This document shows positions 1 to 8,014 of a DNA stretch of 64,000 nt, piece after piece. Under the pieces are notes generated by a model, which saw only the letters and a list, made by a program, of their open reading frames with translations, made no database searches and was not told where the DNA came from. Origin of the DNA: Streptomyces sp. SID12488 (lineage in GTDB: Bacteria; Actinomycetota; Actinomycetes; Streptomycetales; Streptomycetaceae); NCBI RefSeq assembly GCF_010548275.1, contig NZ_JAAGLT010000015.1:62001-126000 (forward strand). Direction: 5' to 3'. The position numbers and the translations under genes are program-made. Positions within the stretch are counted from its first letter, which is position 1. Each line of letters begins with the position of its first letter.

Positions 1-1
1 G

Positions 2-154
2 GGAGATGCCTTGAATGAGCCCGACCTCGCCAAATCGAACCACAAACGCGATATACGCGATGAGCTAGCTGATGCTTGGCTGAAGTTGGATCACGAAATC
101 CACAATGTCGTGGAAGGACGCCCGACCCCGCTACCTTCCGAGGCAGGTGGCTGA
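2..154 (+). CDS. C-terminal fragment of an unidentified protein (cut by window start)
   Basis: An open frame enters from the left edge and runs 50 codons to a TGA at 152-154, ending in PLPSEAGG. The composition (balanced acidic and basic residues, helical pattern around ELADAWLKLDHEIH) looks like real protein. There is no start codon in the window and I do not recognise the family. It would belong to the mobile island, upstream of and convergent with the MNIO gene. Confidence 0.4.
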   Translation, partial: GDALNEPDLAKSNHKRDIRDELADAWLKLDHEIHNVVEGRPTPLPSEAGG

Positions 155-429
155 GCCACGTATGCCAGCATTGAGGACTTGACGTCAAGGCTGGACTGGG
201 GATCTCGATAACAGCGAGCTTTGGATGTGGCCTCTGGCGCCCTTGAATACGCCTCAGAGTTGGTCACAACGTTCGGGCGCGGGAGTGGCACCAGATCACC
301 ACGCTCAGTACCTACGGCGGCGAACGCTCCAAGTTCCCCCAGGTCATCGTCGCCGCCGTGGCCTGCCTCTCGGGCGCCAGCCGTACGCCTCAAGGCCGGC
401 GCCGACCGCGCCTGCCCCGTTCCGAGAGC
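155..429. other. gap between partial CDS and MNIO gene
   Basis: No convincing gene. Short open frames exist on both strands but lack ribosome binding sites and either run into the MNIO gene in antisense or have shuffled composition. The sequence could be decayed coding DNA. Confidence 0.4.
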
Positions 430-1836
430 TCAGGCCGTGAGCCGGATCAGGAAGTCGCCCTGTCGCGGGTCGACGGGCAGTCTGCCGACGCCGAGCGCGC
501 TGAGCAGTTCGTACGGGTCTGTGCCGAGGCGAACCGTCTGCGGCGCGTCGTCGAGCCGCACTCGAAGGAGGCCTAGGTCCAGCTCCAGTACATCGGTCAG
601 CCAGGGGACACGCGGGCGGGTCCGTCGGAGGTCGGTAGCGAACGCCTCTGCTTCCTCCGTGGCCAACAACTCGGGTGGATGGGAACTGGTGTAGTCGTCC
701 AGCAGGGCGCGCACTCCTGCCTCACCGAGGGTGAGTAGGAGTAGCCGGATGGTGTTCACGAGCGTGCCAGCCAGTGCGCTCGCCCGGAACTCCATGACGA
801 GTTCCCGCAAAATCGCGATTGCCGGATCGGCCGTCAGCTCCCGGGCGAACGCGCTGTCTGCCTCCCGGCCGATCGTCAGCGTTCCCAGTGAGTGCTCCCA
901 TTCCTCAGGGTTCGGTCGAGTGGCCGGTCCGTCGCCGAGAGGGAAGCTTTGCGCCACTGGAGCCAGCAAAGGCCGCCCTGCCGTCAATGACGGCCGCCAT
1001 TGCTCGCGGACGCGGATCAGCAGGTCCCGGACGGCCTGCGGGTCGAGGCCCGGTAGGGCCGAGCTCATCACCTCGAATAGGACCGCCCGCAGTGCGGGTA
1101 GCCGGGGCAGCACCCGCTCCGCTAGGGCGAGCAACTCCTCGTCGGGCATGCCACTGTGCGAGTCCAGCCAGTAGCCGCGGTGCTCGAAGCCACCGGCCAG
1201 ATGCACCTCCCAGACCCGATCCAGCGGGAGTTCGTCGAGTAGCCGGTCAACGGGGGCCCGGCCGTTGCGCTGGTTGGCGAGGACGTTGTGCAGGTCGAGC
1301 AGTAGCCCGCAGCCTGCCCCCTCGGCCACGGCCGCGACGAACTGACCGTCTGGCAATTCGTCGGCGCGAGGCTGTAGGTAGTTGGCGCCAATCTCGACGG
1401 CGAGCGGCACCGGCAGGGCGTCAGCCATGACCCGCACCGAGGCCACGCTGCGCCGTACGCCCTCGGGGGTCTGCCGCGGTGGGAGTATGAAGCCGGTGCG
1501 GAACCCGTCCCTGCCCCGGCCGGTTCGGTTGAACGCCAGGTGTTCGCTGACCCAGGGTGTATGTAGGCGCTCGGCAAGCTCGCCGACGAGGGCGGTCTGT
1601 CGGGGATCGGGGGGCCGGCAACCGCCGACCGGGTTGCCGACGCTGTGCAGGAGCCGAGCACCGGGGAGGTCGGCGAGGCGGCGCAGCGCTTCCTCGTCGC
1701 AGATGGTCGTGCCGTCCGGCCATGAGCGCCAGAGCGTCTGTGGTTCGATCTCGACGACCTCCAGCAGGTCGGCGCAAGCTTCAAGGATTGGCTCGGCGCC
1801 GGGGACGTGGGTGAGGCCGACGCCGAGTCCCGTCAC
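430..1836 (-). CDS. DUF692 / MNIO-family RiPP-modifying enzyme with C-terminal extension
   Basis: Residues 1-285 match the DUF692 (MNIO, multinuclear non-heme iron-dependent oxidase) TIM-barrel family, whose characterised members (MbnB, TglH) modify peptide residues, usually Cys. Visible landmarks are HSVGNP (about 64), SEHL (97-100), VEIG (147-150), LLLDLHN (178-184), VHLAGGF (211-217), LDSHSG (224-229) and LFEV (253-256), which supply His/Asp/Glu metal ligands. The usual length is about 280-300 aa. This protein has 468, and the extra 180 residues (PWLTDVLELDLGLL, then TDPYELLSAL) resemble the separate partner or recognition proteins found beside MNIOs, so I infer an enzyme-partner fusion. 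It starts with GTG only 6 nt after the stop of the upstream 82-aa peptide gene, so the two are probably one transcript. Substrate and product are unknown. Confidence 0.8.
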   Translation of the reverse strand: MTGLGVGLTHVPGAEPILEACADLLEVVEIEPQTLWRSWPDGTTICDEEALRRLADLPGARLLHSVGNPVGGCRPPDPRQTALVGELAERLHTPWVSEHLAFNRTGRGRDGFRTGFILPPRQTPEGVRRSVASVRVMADALPVPLAVEIGANYLQPRADELPDGQFVAAVAEGAGCGLLLDLHNVLANQRNGRAPVDRLLDELPLDRVWEVHLAGGFEHRGYWLDSHSGMPDEELLALAERVLPRLPALRAVLFEVMSSALPGLDPQAVRDLLIRVREQWRPSLTAGRPLLAPVAQSFPLGDGPATRPNPEEWEHSLGTLTIGREADSAFARELTADPAIAILRELVMEFRASALAGTLVNTIRLLLLTLGEAGVRALLDDYTSSHPPELLATEEAEAFATDLRRTRPRVPWLTDVLELDLGLLRVRLDDAPQTVRLGTDPYELLSALGVGRLPVDPRQGDFLIRLTA

Positions 1837-1842
1837 GTCGGC

Positions 1843-2091
1843 CTAGCTCACGAACGGCTGGGGGATGGCCGGCGCGACGTTGCCCTTAGGGGAAACCACG
1901 AAGTCCAGCGACTGCCGGAACCTCACGTCGAATCCGGAGTGGCACGACGGATGGCCGAGCTGGGTCATCACCTCTTTGAGTGTTTCCGTCATCCGGTCGA
2001 AGTTGCCCAACACTCCTGCGGGCACGGTGATGTTGACCTCCCGTCCGGTCCACGTGTCTGGGGGTCCTCCCATGAATTCGCCGTTCGACAT
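1843..2091 (-). CDS. putative RiPP precursor peptide (82 aa, single Cys motif)
   Basis: This small gene encodes 82 aa and has a strong ribosome binding site (AGGAGG, 5 nt before the ATG). It sits directly upstream of the MNIO gene with a 6-nt gap. The only cysteine is at residue 50 in the motif GHPSCHSGFD, preceded by a leader-like helical stretch (DRMTETLKEVMTQL) and followed by a proline-containing tail. A short peptide, a single conserved-looking Cys motif and tight coupling to an MNIO gene make it the probable substrate. Precursor status is inferred from context. It could instead be a small structural partner of the enzyme. Confidence 0.65.
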   Translation of the reverse strand: MSNGEFMGGPPDTWTGREVNITVPAGVLGNFDRMTETLKEVMTQLGHPSCHSGFDVRFRQSLDFVVSPKGNVAPAIPQPFVS

Positions 2092-2270
2092 CGCGCCTCC
2101 TCGCTGTACGCCGCGGCCCCGTGCCGGCGGGTGCCGACACCCTGAGCCCGGCCGGGACACAGCATTCCGCCTGGCTGGCGCGCCAACAACGTACGCGCCC
2201 GAAAGGTCACCCAAGGGGCTCACTGGGGTTCCCGCTATCGGGTCACTGAGCTGTGGAAACGCCCGGGGTC

Positions 2271-2301
2271 GCATTGGATGCGGAATTTTCGCATCCAATG
2301 C
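2271..2301 (-). terminator. 12-bp perfect inverted repeat, likely terminator
   Basis: The arms GCATTGGATGCG and CGCATCCAATGC are perfect complements around a 7-nt AT-rich loop. The hairpin lies about 40 nt past the stop of the leftward gene ending at 2342 and upstream of the peptide gene, so termination of the former is the simplest reading. There is no clear T tract, so an operator for the peptide-MNIO operon is also possible. Confidence 0.5.
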
Positions 2302-2341
2302 GATAGGTGGAGAGTGATGAACGGATGGTTGGGAACGTCGT

Positions 2342-2857
2342 TCATCCCTCGGGGAGGCGGGCCTTCTCCTTGGACGGACCTTGCTGCGCAGATGAGGACC
2401 GCCTAAAAGCAGCGATGGTCCGTCGAAACAGTCTGTCGTGTTGCTTCTGCTGCCGTACAGATTCGAGCAACTTCTCTCTGCCGTAGACCAAGGCGGCAGC
2501 CCAGTCCTTCTTCTTCACATCGGCGCCGAACGGCCGAGCAGTGATTCGCAAGAGGTCATCGGTCACCTCTTGCACAGCTGGATCGCCCTCCGTTTTGACC
2601 GACTCAGCAGAGAAGAAGAAGCCAGCCTGGTCTAGAGGCTTCCCCAGTTCGGTTGGCGACTTCGAAGCCATCCTGTACGCCATGATGCGGCTCAACGCTC
2701 GCGTGAACTCGTTCACCGCGCGGTCCAGCTCAGCGGACTTGCGTGCTCGGGACTCACGGTAGCCGCGCGACAGTTCTCCAACAATGACGCCTGCCACCGC
2801 GGACAACGGAGCGACCCACCAGGGCGTGGTTGGAGAAGCAGCCAGTACGGTTGACAT
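2342..2857 (-). CDS. hypothetical protein with N-terminal membrane segment
   Basis: The protein has 171 aa from an ATG preceded by AAAGGA at good spacing, which favours it over the in-frame ATG 13 codons upstream. One hydrophobic segment lies near the N-terminus (PWWVAPLSAVAGVIVGEL). A long charged helical region follows, rich in Arg, Lys and Glu, probably cytosolic coiled coil. The layout (short N-terminal anchor and helical cytosolic body) recurs in the proteins at 27,003 and 30,433 of this island. No family recognised and no function proposed. Transcription probably ends at the hairpin just downstream. Confidence 0.6.
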   Translation of the reverse strand: MSTVLAASPTTPWWVAPLSAVAGVIVGELSRGYRESRARKSAELDRAVNEFTRALSRIMAYRMASKSPTELGKPLDQAGFFFSAESVKTEGDPAVQEVTDDLLRITARPFGADVKKKDWAAALVYGREKLLESVRQQKQHDRLFRRTIAAFRRSSSAQQGPSKEKARLPEG

Positions 2858-3053
2858 GCGCGGTCCTTTAAACTCGGTAACCACCGATCCACCCAAAGTG
2901 GATCCTATGGGATGAAAGAACCGCTAGCGCCTTAAATGCGGCCAGCTGAGTTTGCCTCCGCAGGGAAGCTGCGGCGTCCAGCCCTCACTCCGTCTCGACT
3001 GCCAGGTGCCAGAATCGGCCTTGCAAGGCTGGCACGAAGGGTACGGTCGGCCC

Positions 3054-3206
3054 GTGGCAGAGAATTCCCTCGGTGAGATCTGCGAGTCAGCGTCAGACCG
3101 ACTACGCGCCGACTTCTTCAGCTCCAGCGGGTTCGTGCACCGCGGCGAAAAGGGCGGCGCACGCGAGAGACTGTTGGTCGACTTCATCTCGAAGTACCTA
3201 CAGTAA
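3054..3206 (+). pseudogene. truncated DUF6602-like N-terminal fragment
   Basis: From GTG 3054 the frame reads 50 codons ending LLVDFISKYLQ and then a stop. The pattern RLRADF...GFVHRGEKGGARERLLVDF resembles the N-terminus of DUF6602 proteins, which are normally several hundred residues long and often sit near defence genes. The rest of the domain is absent: a convergent gene starts 26 bp beyond. I read it as a remnant left by rearrangement. Confidence 0.45.
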
Positions 3207-3231
3207 GGAGGGTTCACGCGTTCGGGACGGC

Positions 3232-4869
3232 TCACGCGTTCCACAGCTCGGTGAGCAGCGCCTGCACGAGGGGGTTTGAGCTCGTGGGATGCGCGCAGAA
3301 GTAGTTCTTGAACTGCGACGCGATGTTCTTCGCCTCCGTGCGGATCGCCGGGGGGTCGTAACGCGCGTACTTGTAGACCCACATGACGTAGAGCGTCGCG
3401 CGAGCGAAGCCGCTGCCGGGTTCGAACTTCGCGTCCATGCCGTTGTCGACGGCGGGAGCGCCCGTCCACGCGGTGCACGTGGCGTGGCCGGGGTCACCCG
3501 GCTCGTTGTGCCGGCTCTCGTGGTTGAACAGGTACAGCGAATGGACGTACGGGGCGGCCACGGTAGGCGTCGCCGGGTTGTTCCACCACGTGGTGAACGT
3601 GCGGTTGAGGTTGATCACTCCGCCGCCCGCCATGTTGAGCGGGGTGTCCAGCGAGACCCGGATGGTGTGCGTGTTCAGCCGCACCTGCTCGTAGGCGGTA
3701 GCGGCCGTCCCGTAGGGCAGCGGTTGGGAGAATCGCTGGTGGCGTAGCACGTCGAGCTTGGCGATGACGGCGGTGCGCGACGGGTTCGGGGAAGTCTGGT
3801 CGAAGGGAAAACCGGGATACGAGGCCCACTGCTGGGTTGGGTCGCCGGAGGTGCCGTCCACCCAGTAGAACGTGAAGTCTCTGAGTACGCGGCCGATCTC
3901 CGCCGGCGAGGGCGCCGCCTGGTACAACGCCCCCAGGTCAGCGAACACGCGTACGGTGACGCTCTGCTTGAGGCGCTCCTTCGAGGCGGTGATCACATGT
4001 GTACCGGGTGACAGCGTGACGGTCGGCGAGCCCGTGCCGAGCGCGCCGTCGATGCTCGACTGCCAGGCGACGCCGTCGCTATTCCAGAACGGCCTGGTCG
4101 CGTTGAGGATATTCGCGTCGAGCGAGGTGGTCTCGCCGCTGACGAAGCGCTCTCCTTCGAGCAGGCTCTTGATGTTCATGGACCCGCCGAACCACGGGGA
4201 CATGCTGATGCCAGCGTGGTTGAAGTTGTACCCCAGGCCCATCCGCTTCACGACGCTGCCGCTGAGCGCGAGCGTCCACAGGTAGGAGAAACCGTCCTCC
4301 TCGTTCGCCACGAAGTAGAAGAGGTTCTCCGACGGCGAGTGGCACAGCCCGCCGAACACGCGCAACCCGGCGCCGAAGAGCTTGGTCACGGTGCTGCTCT
4401 TCTTGATGGAGTAGAACCAGGTGAAGTTGTCCTGCGTGATCAGCGCGTAGAAGGTGTCGCTCGCCTGCACGTAGGTCAGGCCGACGGCCACGCCGAGGGC
4501 GATCGTGAACAGTTCGCTGGCCTGGCCGCTCATGGTGATGCGGTAGAGCTTGACAGATCCGTCGAACTCGTTCGAGAGCGCGTAGAAGCAGTCGTCCGCG
4601 CCGTGGTAGGCGATCCCGCCGGTCATGTTCTGGCCGGTCGGGCCGAGGATCTCCAGCGCTCCGGCCGTGCTGATGCTGCACAGGAGCGGGCCCTCGGGAT
4701 TGGTCGGTGCCACAGTGTAGTAGAGCCGCGTCGCCGGTTTGTACGTCAGCCCCGCCAACTGCCGCGCCGGGGTGATGGGTTGGTCCTTTACCGTGCCCTG
4801 GATGTCGATGGTGGTCCAGGTGGGATCGGTACCCGGGTGCTGGGAGCCGATCGTGTACAGGTCGATCAT
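3232..4869 (-). CDS. beta-propeller-like protein with HExxH zincin motif
   Basis: The protein has 545 aa counted from the ATG giving MIDLYTIGSQ (in-frame starts further upstream lack a better ribosome binding site). The first 250 residues contain repeated blades with G-[LI]-x-Y/H and FYAL/FYFV cores, like tachylectin or tectonin propellers. A middle Ig-like stretch (VTLSPGTHVITASKE) follows. The C-terminal third carries NHESRHNEPGDPGH, an HExxH zinc-protease motif with further His/Glu candidates, and helices typical of a metallopeptidase-like fold. No signal peptide is visible from either start. A propeller recognition head joined to a protease-like tail could be a secreted or contact-dependent effector, but that is inference. 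Neighbours give no operon context. Confidence 0.6.
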   Translation of the reverse strand: MIDLYTIGSQHPGTDPTWTTIDIQGTVKDQPITPARQLAGLTYKPATRLYYTVAPTNPEGPLLCSISTAGALEILGPTGQNMTGGIAYHGADDCFYALSNEFDGSVKLYRITMSGQASELFTIALGVAVGLTYVQASDTFYALITQDNFTWFYSIKKSSTVTKLFGAGLRVFGGLCHSPSENLFYFVANEEDGFSYLWTLALSGSVVKRMGLGYNFNHAGISMSPWFGGSMNIKSLLEGERFVSGETTSLDANILNATRPFWNSDGVAWQSSIDGALGTGSPTVTLSPGTHVITASKERLKQSVTVRVFADLGALYQAAPSPAEIGRVLRDFTFYWVDGTSGDPTQQWASYPGFPFDQTSPNPSRTAVIAKLDVLRHQRFSQPLPYGTAATAYEQVRLNTHTIRVSLDTPLNMAGGGVINLNRTFTTWWNNPATPTVAAPYVHSLYLFNHESRHNEPGDPGHATCTAWTGAPAVDNGMDAKFEPGSGFARATLYVMWVYKYARYDPPAIRTEAKNIASQFKNYFCAHPTSSNPLVQALLTELWNA

Positions 4870-5467
4870 GCGAACCGCCGCTTGCCTAGAGGATCGCTGC
4901 GCGGGCGAAACTGCCGCGATACGGACAATGCTGGCACGGGCGGCGGGGCTGGTGTGCGAGGCGCGCATGTTTACCCAGGTGACGCGGGGCTGCGCGCGGG
5001 GCAGCCGCAGGTGCTCTTCGTGAAGTCGTCTGAACCCTCCGGATGATTCGCCCTGTACGCCCTGTTTCGCTGCACACAGCTCCATGCAAGCATCGACTGG
5101 GCCACGCTGCCATTCGATGGCAGGCTCTCCACGACCTCACTGATTTCCTGCCCGAGAGTAGGAAAGGTGGGGTCTGGTTGGCTCCTGGCGCACGTCCGCG
5201 CTGAGTTGGCACTGCCAGGGCGTGACCGCCAGCAGCGCGGTGACAGGCCTCATGGCGCTGTCCAGGCCGTCGTTTGCATGCACAACCTCAGCCCCGCGCC
5301 CCGAGTGGACAATCCCCAATCACAGACTCTGGCCTGCCCGAGCATGGCCCATGCGTAACGAGCTTGGCGTCCGCCTCGTTGGAACGGTTTCCGCCGAGGT
5401 GTGGCTCCTCGTAACGAGTAGAAGACAATCGGCTACGGACAGCGGCGGACGCCGCTACCATCGCGAC
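4870..5467. other. intergenic region between divergent genes
   Basis: No convincing gene here. The in-frame upstream extension of the leftward gene (to about 5085) has Arg/Ala-rich translation without a ribosome binding site. Promoters for both divergent genes should lie here, but I cannot point to clear -35/-10 boxes. Confidence 0.35.
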
Positions 5468-6076
5468 ATGCCAGGGGAAGCGATGCATCAAAAAGGGGCG
5501 GATGGAGCAAGACGGGCAAGGCTGTGGCTCATTGCGACAACCCGAGTGAGTCAGTCATGGACCAATGAGGACGCCGTCCAAGCCGCCCGCCTTGAATTCA
5601 ACTGGCCTCATGGCGAGCAACGACCGTACTCATTCGATGTTGGCGGCATCCTGAGCGGTGGAGAGTTCGACGGGCACTTCTTTGTAGCGGAATGTAAGAA
5701 CTATAGTAGCGCTGGCGACCAAGGCGCCCACTATGACGACTGGGTTGCCAAATGCTATCTCCTGCGCCGGGATCAGCGACGGTGGGCCGACCACTTTATG
5801 TGGATCACTTGGCATCCATTTCGACAGGAGTCATGGAAGGAGTTGTGTACTCCCGCAGCAGTAACTAAGGGACTCCTTGTATCACGCAATTTGAAAAGGG
5901 TCTTCGACACCGAAGACGAACAGGCGGCGCGAGAGAAAATTGACCAGGAGATCGTGGCCGAGGTGGCGGAGCGACTCTGGGTGATCGTTCTCTCTGGCAA
6001 GCAAGAAAAGCTAGTGATTACTCCTAGGCATCGTGGTCTGTTGCTTTCACACCGAGCCGAGATGGGAGAGATCTGA
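5468..6076 (+). CDS. PD-(D/E)xK nuclease-like protein, first gene of a two-gene module
   Basis: The protein has 202 aa from the ATG giving MPGEAMHQKG (a second ATG five codons on is possible). The core reads GGEFDGHFFVAECKNYSS, that is D, seven residues, then E-x-K, as in restriction-endonuclease-like folds. It is preceded by a helix (NEDAVQAARLEF) typical of the first element of that fold. The stop codon overlaps the start of the next gene as TGATG, so the two are translationally coupled. The context of restriction-modification, Gabija and dCTP-deaminase genes suggests a defence role. I cannot assign it to a named system. Its base composition is lower in GC than the core genes, which fits lateral transfer. 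Confidence 0.65.
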   Translation: MPGEAMHQKGADGARRARLWLIATTRVSQSWTNEDAVQAARLEFNWPHGEQRPYSFDVGGILSGGEFDGHFFVAECKNYSSAGDQGAHYDDWVAKCYLLRRDQRRWADHFMWITWHPFRQESWKELCTPAAVTKGLLVSRNLKRVFDTEDEQAAREKIDQEIVAEVAERLWVIVLSGKQEKLVITPRHRGLLLSHRAEMGEI

Positions 6077-7512
6077 TGAGTGAGTACAGTGTCGCCATTG
6101 CTAATCTCGTCGACGACGATCCGGCTCGCAATGTGCAGTCGATTAAGAATGCGGTCATCGCAAACCTTCTCTCCTCCGACTCCTCCGTGAGGATCGAGAC
6201 GACGGAGTATTTCAATCATACCTATGCGCCCGATCTGGTCCTGCGATGGGATGGAGTCAAAGAGGAGCGTCAGGTATTCCTCAGGACAAACACAAACCCG
6301 CAGTATCTGCGTGAAGATGTCGAGGTTATCTCTGAGAAAAAACCCATCCTGATGCCCCTCGCCCCACTGGTGGACCCCAGGAATCACGAGGAATTGGGCC
6401 GTGAATCGGCCAACGCCAGAACGCTTGTCGCGGACCCTGACAGCCTGTATGCCTTCTCAGCTGAGGGGCGTGGGCAACGATCAGTTCTAGGACTGTTTTC
6501 GCGTGCTGTGCTCCAAGGTGGCAAGGGTCTGGTCGATCAGGAGCGGGCCCGCTCTACCAGCGATGCGGTCGGGCTCGGGTTTGTTGGCGCTCAGCATGCG
6601 GAGGTTGACCAGACGCGCGAGGCTGTAGAGGCGACGGAGTCGCTGCTGGACCCGTCCCACGCTGACCAATTCACCCGCTTGCTGCACGCAGTGTGGCTGG
6701 GGTCCGGAGCCTCCCCAGCGAGCTTCCCTGGTGCTACCGACGTTAGGGTGGATCTGGATGCTCCCGGCCTAAAATTGCTGCTCGAAATCGCTGTAGCAGA
6801 TGACAGTGAATTCTGGAGGCGCATTGGCGGCGGCGTCACCCTGAGTCAACTGTGCGAAATCGATATTCCAACCAGCTCGGAGAATCTGCAAAGGCTCGTG
6901 AATGTGAACCTAGATTGGTTCAAAGCGAAGAGCTGCCTTGTATCCGACGCTGCGTTGACCGAGGAATACGGGTACGAGCCACGGTGGTTCACCCAGTCCG
7001 GACTCCTGGGATACACCACCGACCGGTATCAGACCTTCTTCTCGACAGGTCGAACCTCGTCGCTGCCCTCCGTCGAAGACATTGAGAGCGGTGAGGTGGA
7101 CCTGCCGGAGCTACTCGACAGGGCCAATGCTGCTGGGTTGAGCATCAGCGAGCTCGTGATTGAGTCCGCCGCGGGTGGTCAGATTGAGTACAGGGCACCG
7201 CTCAGCTCGGAGTTCGGCCACGACGAGATCCTTGAGGACCTAAGAGGTGCGCTAGGGAGACGATCATCGGTGAAGGCAGTAGCCATCGCTCTGGGTGGAG
7301 GAAGCCGGCACCTGTGGTGTGACCTGATCAAACGGACCGCGTCCGGTCGTACGAAGGCCACTTTCCCCCTTTCAGATTTCATGGCTAGTGCCATTCCGAT
7401 GCTCAGGAGCCTCCGGCGCGGCGAATACGGAGAGATTTCGAGGCTATTTGAGCCCCTGGACCTGTCGCCAATCGCGCTCCGAGTCGTCGCCGATGAAGAA
7501 GCCGAAGACTAG
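6076..7512 (+). CDS. uncharacterised 478-aa partner of the nuclease-like gene
   Basis: Translation is coupled to the preceding nuclease-like gene by a 1-nt overlap. The protein is soluble, without membrane segments or signal peptide. It begins with a region that looks like another nuclease-type fold (YAPDLVLRWDGVKEERQVFLRTNTNP: an acidic residue followed by strands) and continues with mixed alpha/beta sequence without Walker motifs. No family recognised. Two coupled genes of this size inside a defence island suggest a sensor-effector or complex-forming pair, which is inference. An alternative is a scaffold that controls the nuclease-like protein. Confidence 0.6.
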   Translation: MSEYSVAIANLVDDDPARNVQSIKNAVIANLLSSDSSVRIETTEYFNHTYAPDLVLRWDGVKEERQVFLRTNTNPQYLREDVEVISEKKPILMPLAPLVDPRNHEELGRESANARTLVADPDSLYAFSAEGRGQRSVLGLFSRAVLQGGKGLVDQERARSTSDAVGLGFVGAQHAEVDQTREAVEATESLLDPSHADQFTRLLHAVWLGSGASPASFPGATDVRVDLDAPGLKLLLEIAVADDSEFWRRIGGGVTLSQLCEIDIPTSSENLQRLVNVNLDWFKAKSCLVSDAALTEEYGYEPRWFTQSGLLGYTTDRYQTFFSTGRTSSLPSVEDIESGEVDLPELLDRANAAGLSISELVIESAAGGQIEYRAPLSSEFGHDEILEDLRGALGRRSSVKAVAIALGGGSRHLWCDLIKRTASGRTKATFPLSDFMASAIPMLRSLRRGEYGEISRLFEPLDLSPIALRVVADEEAED

Positions 7513-7621
7513 GCCGGACAGCAGAACGGCCTAGTTTCGTCGCATACTGCGTCGCAGGGTGAGGTCTGGCTGCAGACAGGCTTGCCGTGACTTGCTTGGG
7601 CCTGATCCCGTTGGCTCAGTC

Positions 7622-7846
7622 ATGGACGACTACAGCCACCTTGACCTGGATGAGATCGACTTCGACATGGAGCCCATGGCGGATCGGCTCGCATTGCTCA
7701 CCCTGGAGGAAGCGCACGATCTGCGCCAGCTGCTACTGGCCGTCGCGGAGGAGCGAGGACCCGAGTCAGCGAAGGCAGACCGGTGGGCACGGGAGATCGC
7801 TGCTCGTGTCCCCTCGGAGGACTGGAACTCGCCCGCAGCCGCATGA
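7622..7846 (+). CDS. small acidic hypothetical protein (74 aa)
   Basis: The ATG at 7622 starts an acidic, helical protein (DLDEIDFDMEPMADRL, then LLTLEEAHDLRQLLLAVAEERG). It lies 168 bp upstream of the protease-nuclease fusion on the same strand. No family recognised. It may be a small partner or inhibitor of the downstream enzyme, but only proximity supports that. Confidence 0.5.
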   Translation: MDDYSHLDLDEIDFDMEPMADRLALLTLEEAHDLRQLLLAVAEERGPESAKADRWAREIAARVPSEDWNSPAAA

Positions 7847-8014
7847 GGCCAGCAGGGCTTCCCCTCTTGGGGCAGCATATCGGGGCATATTACGTAAATC
7901 TCTGCTTCGGTGAGTGATGGCAAGTGGACGCTCGCAGGAGCATCGCACCCGCTCCAACTGGGCCAGCGGTGCGCGAGCTGTTCTCCCTCCTCCACGAAAG
8001 GACGCCTCCCTTTC

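Noticed and set aside
160..420. Protein-like stretch WHQITTLSTYGG on the plus strand
   Set aside because: The frame has no start or ribosome binding site and runs into antisense of the MNIO gene; kept only as a possible remnant.
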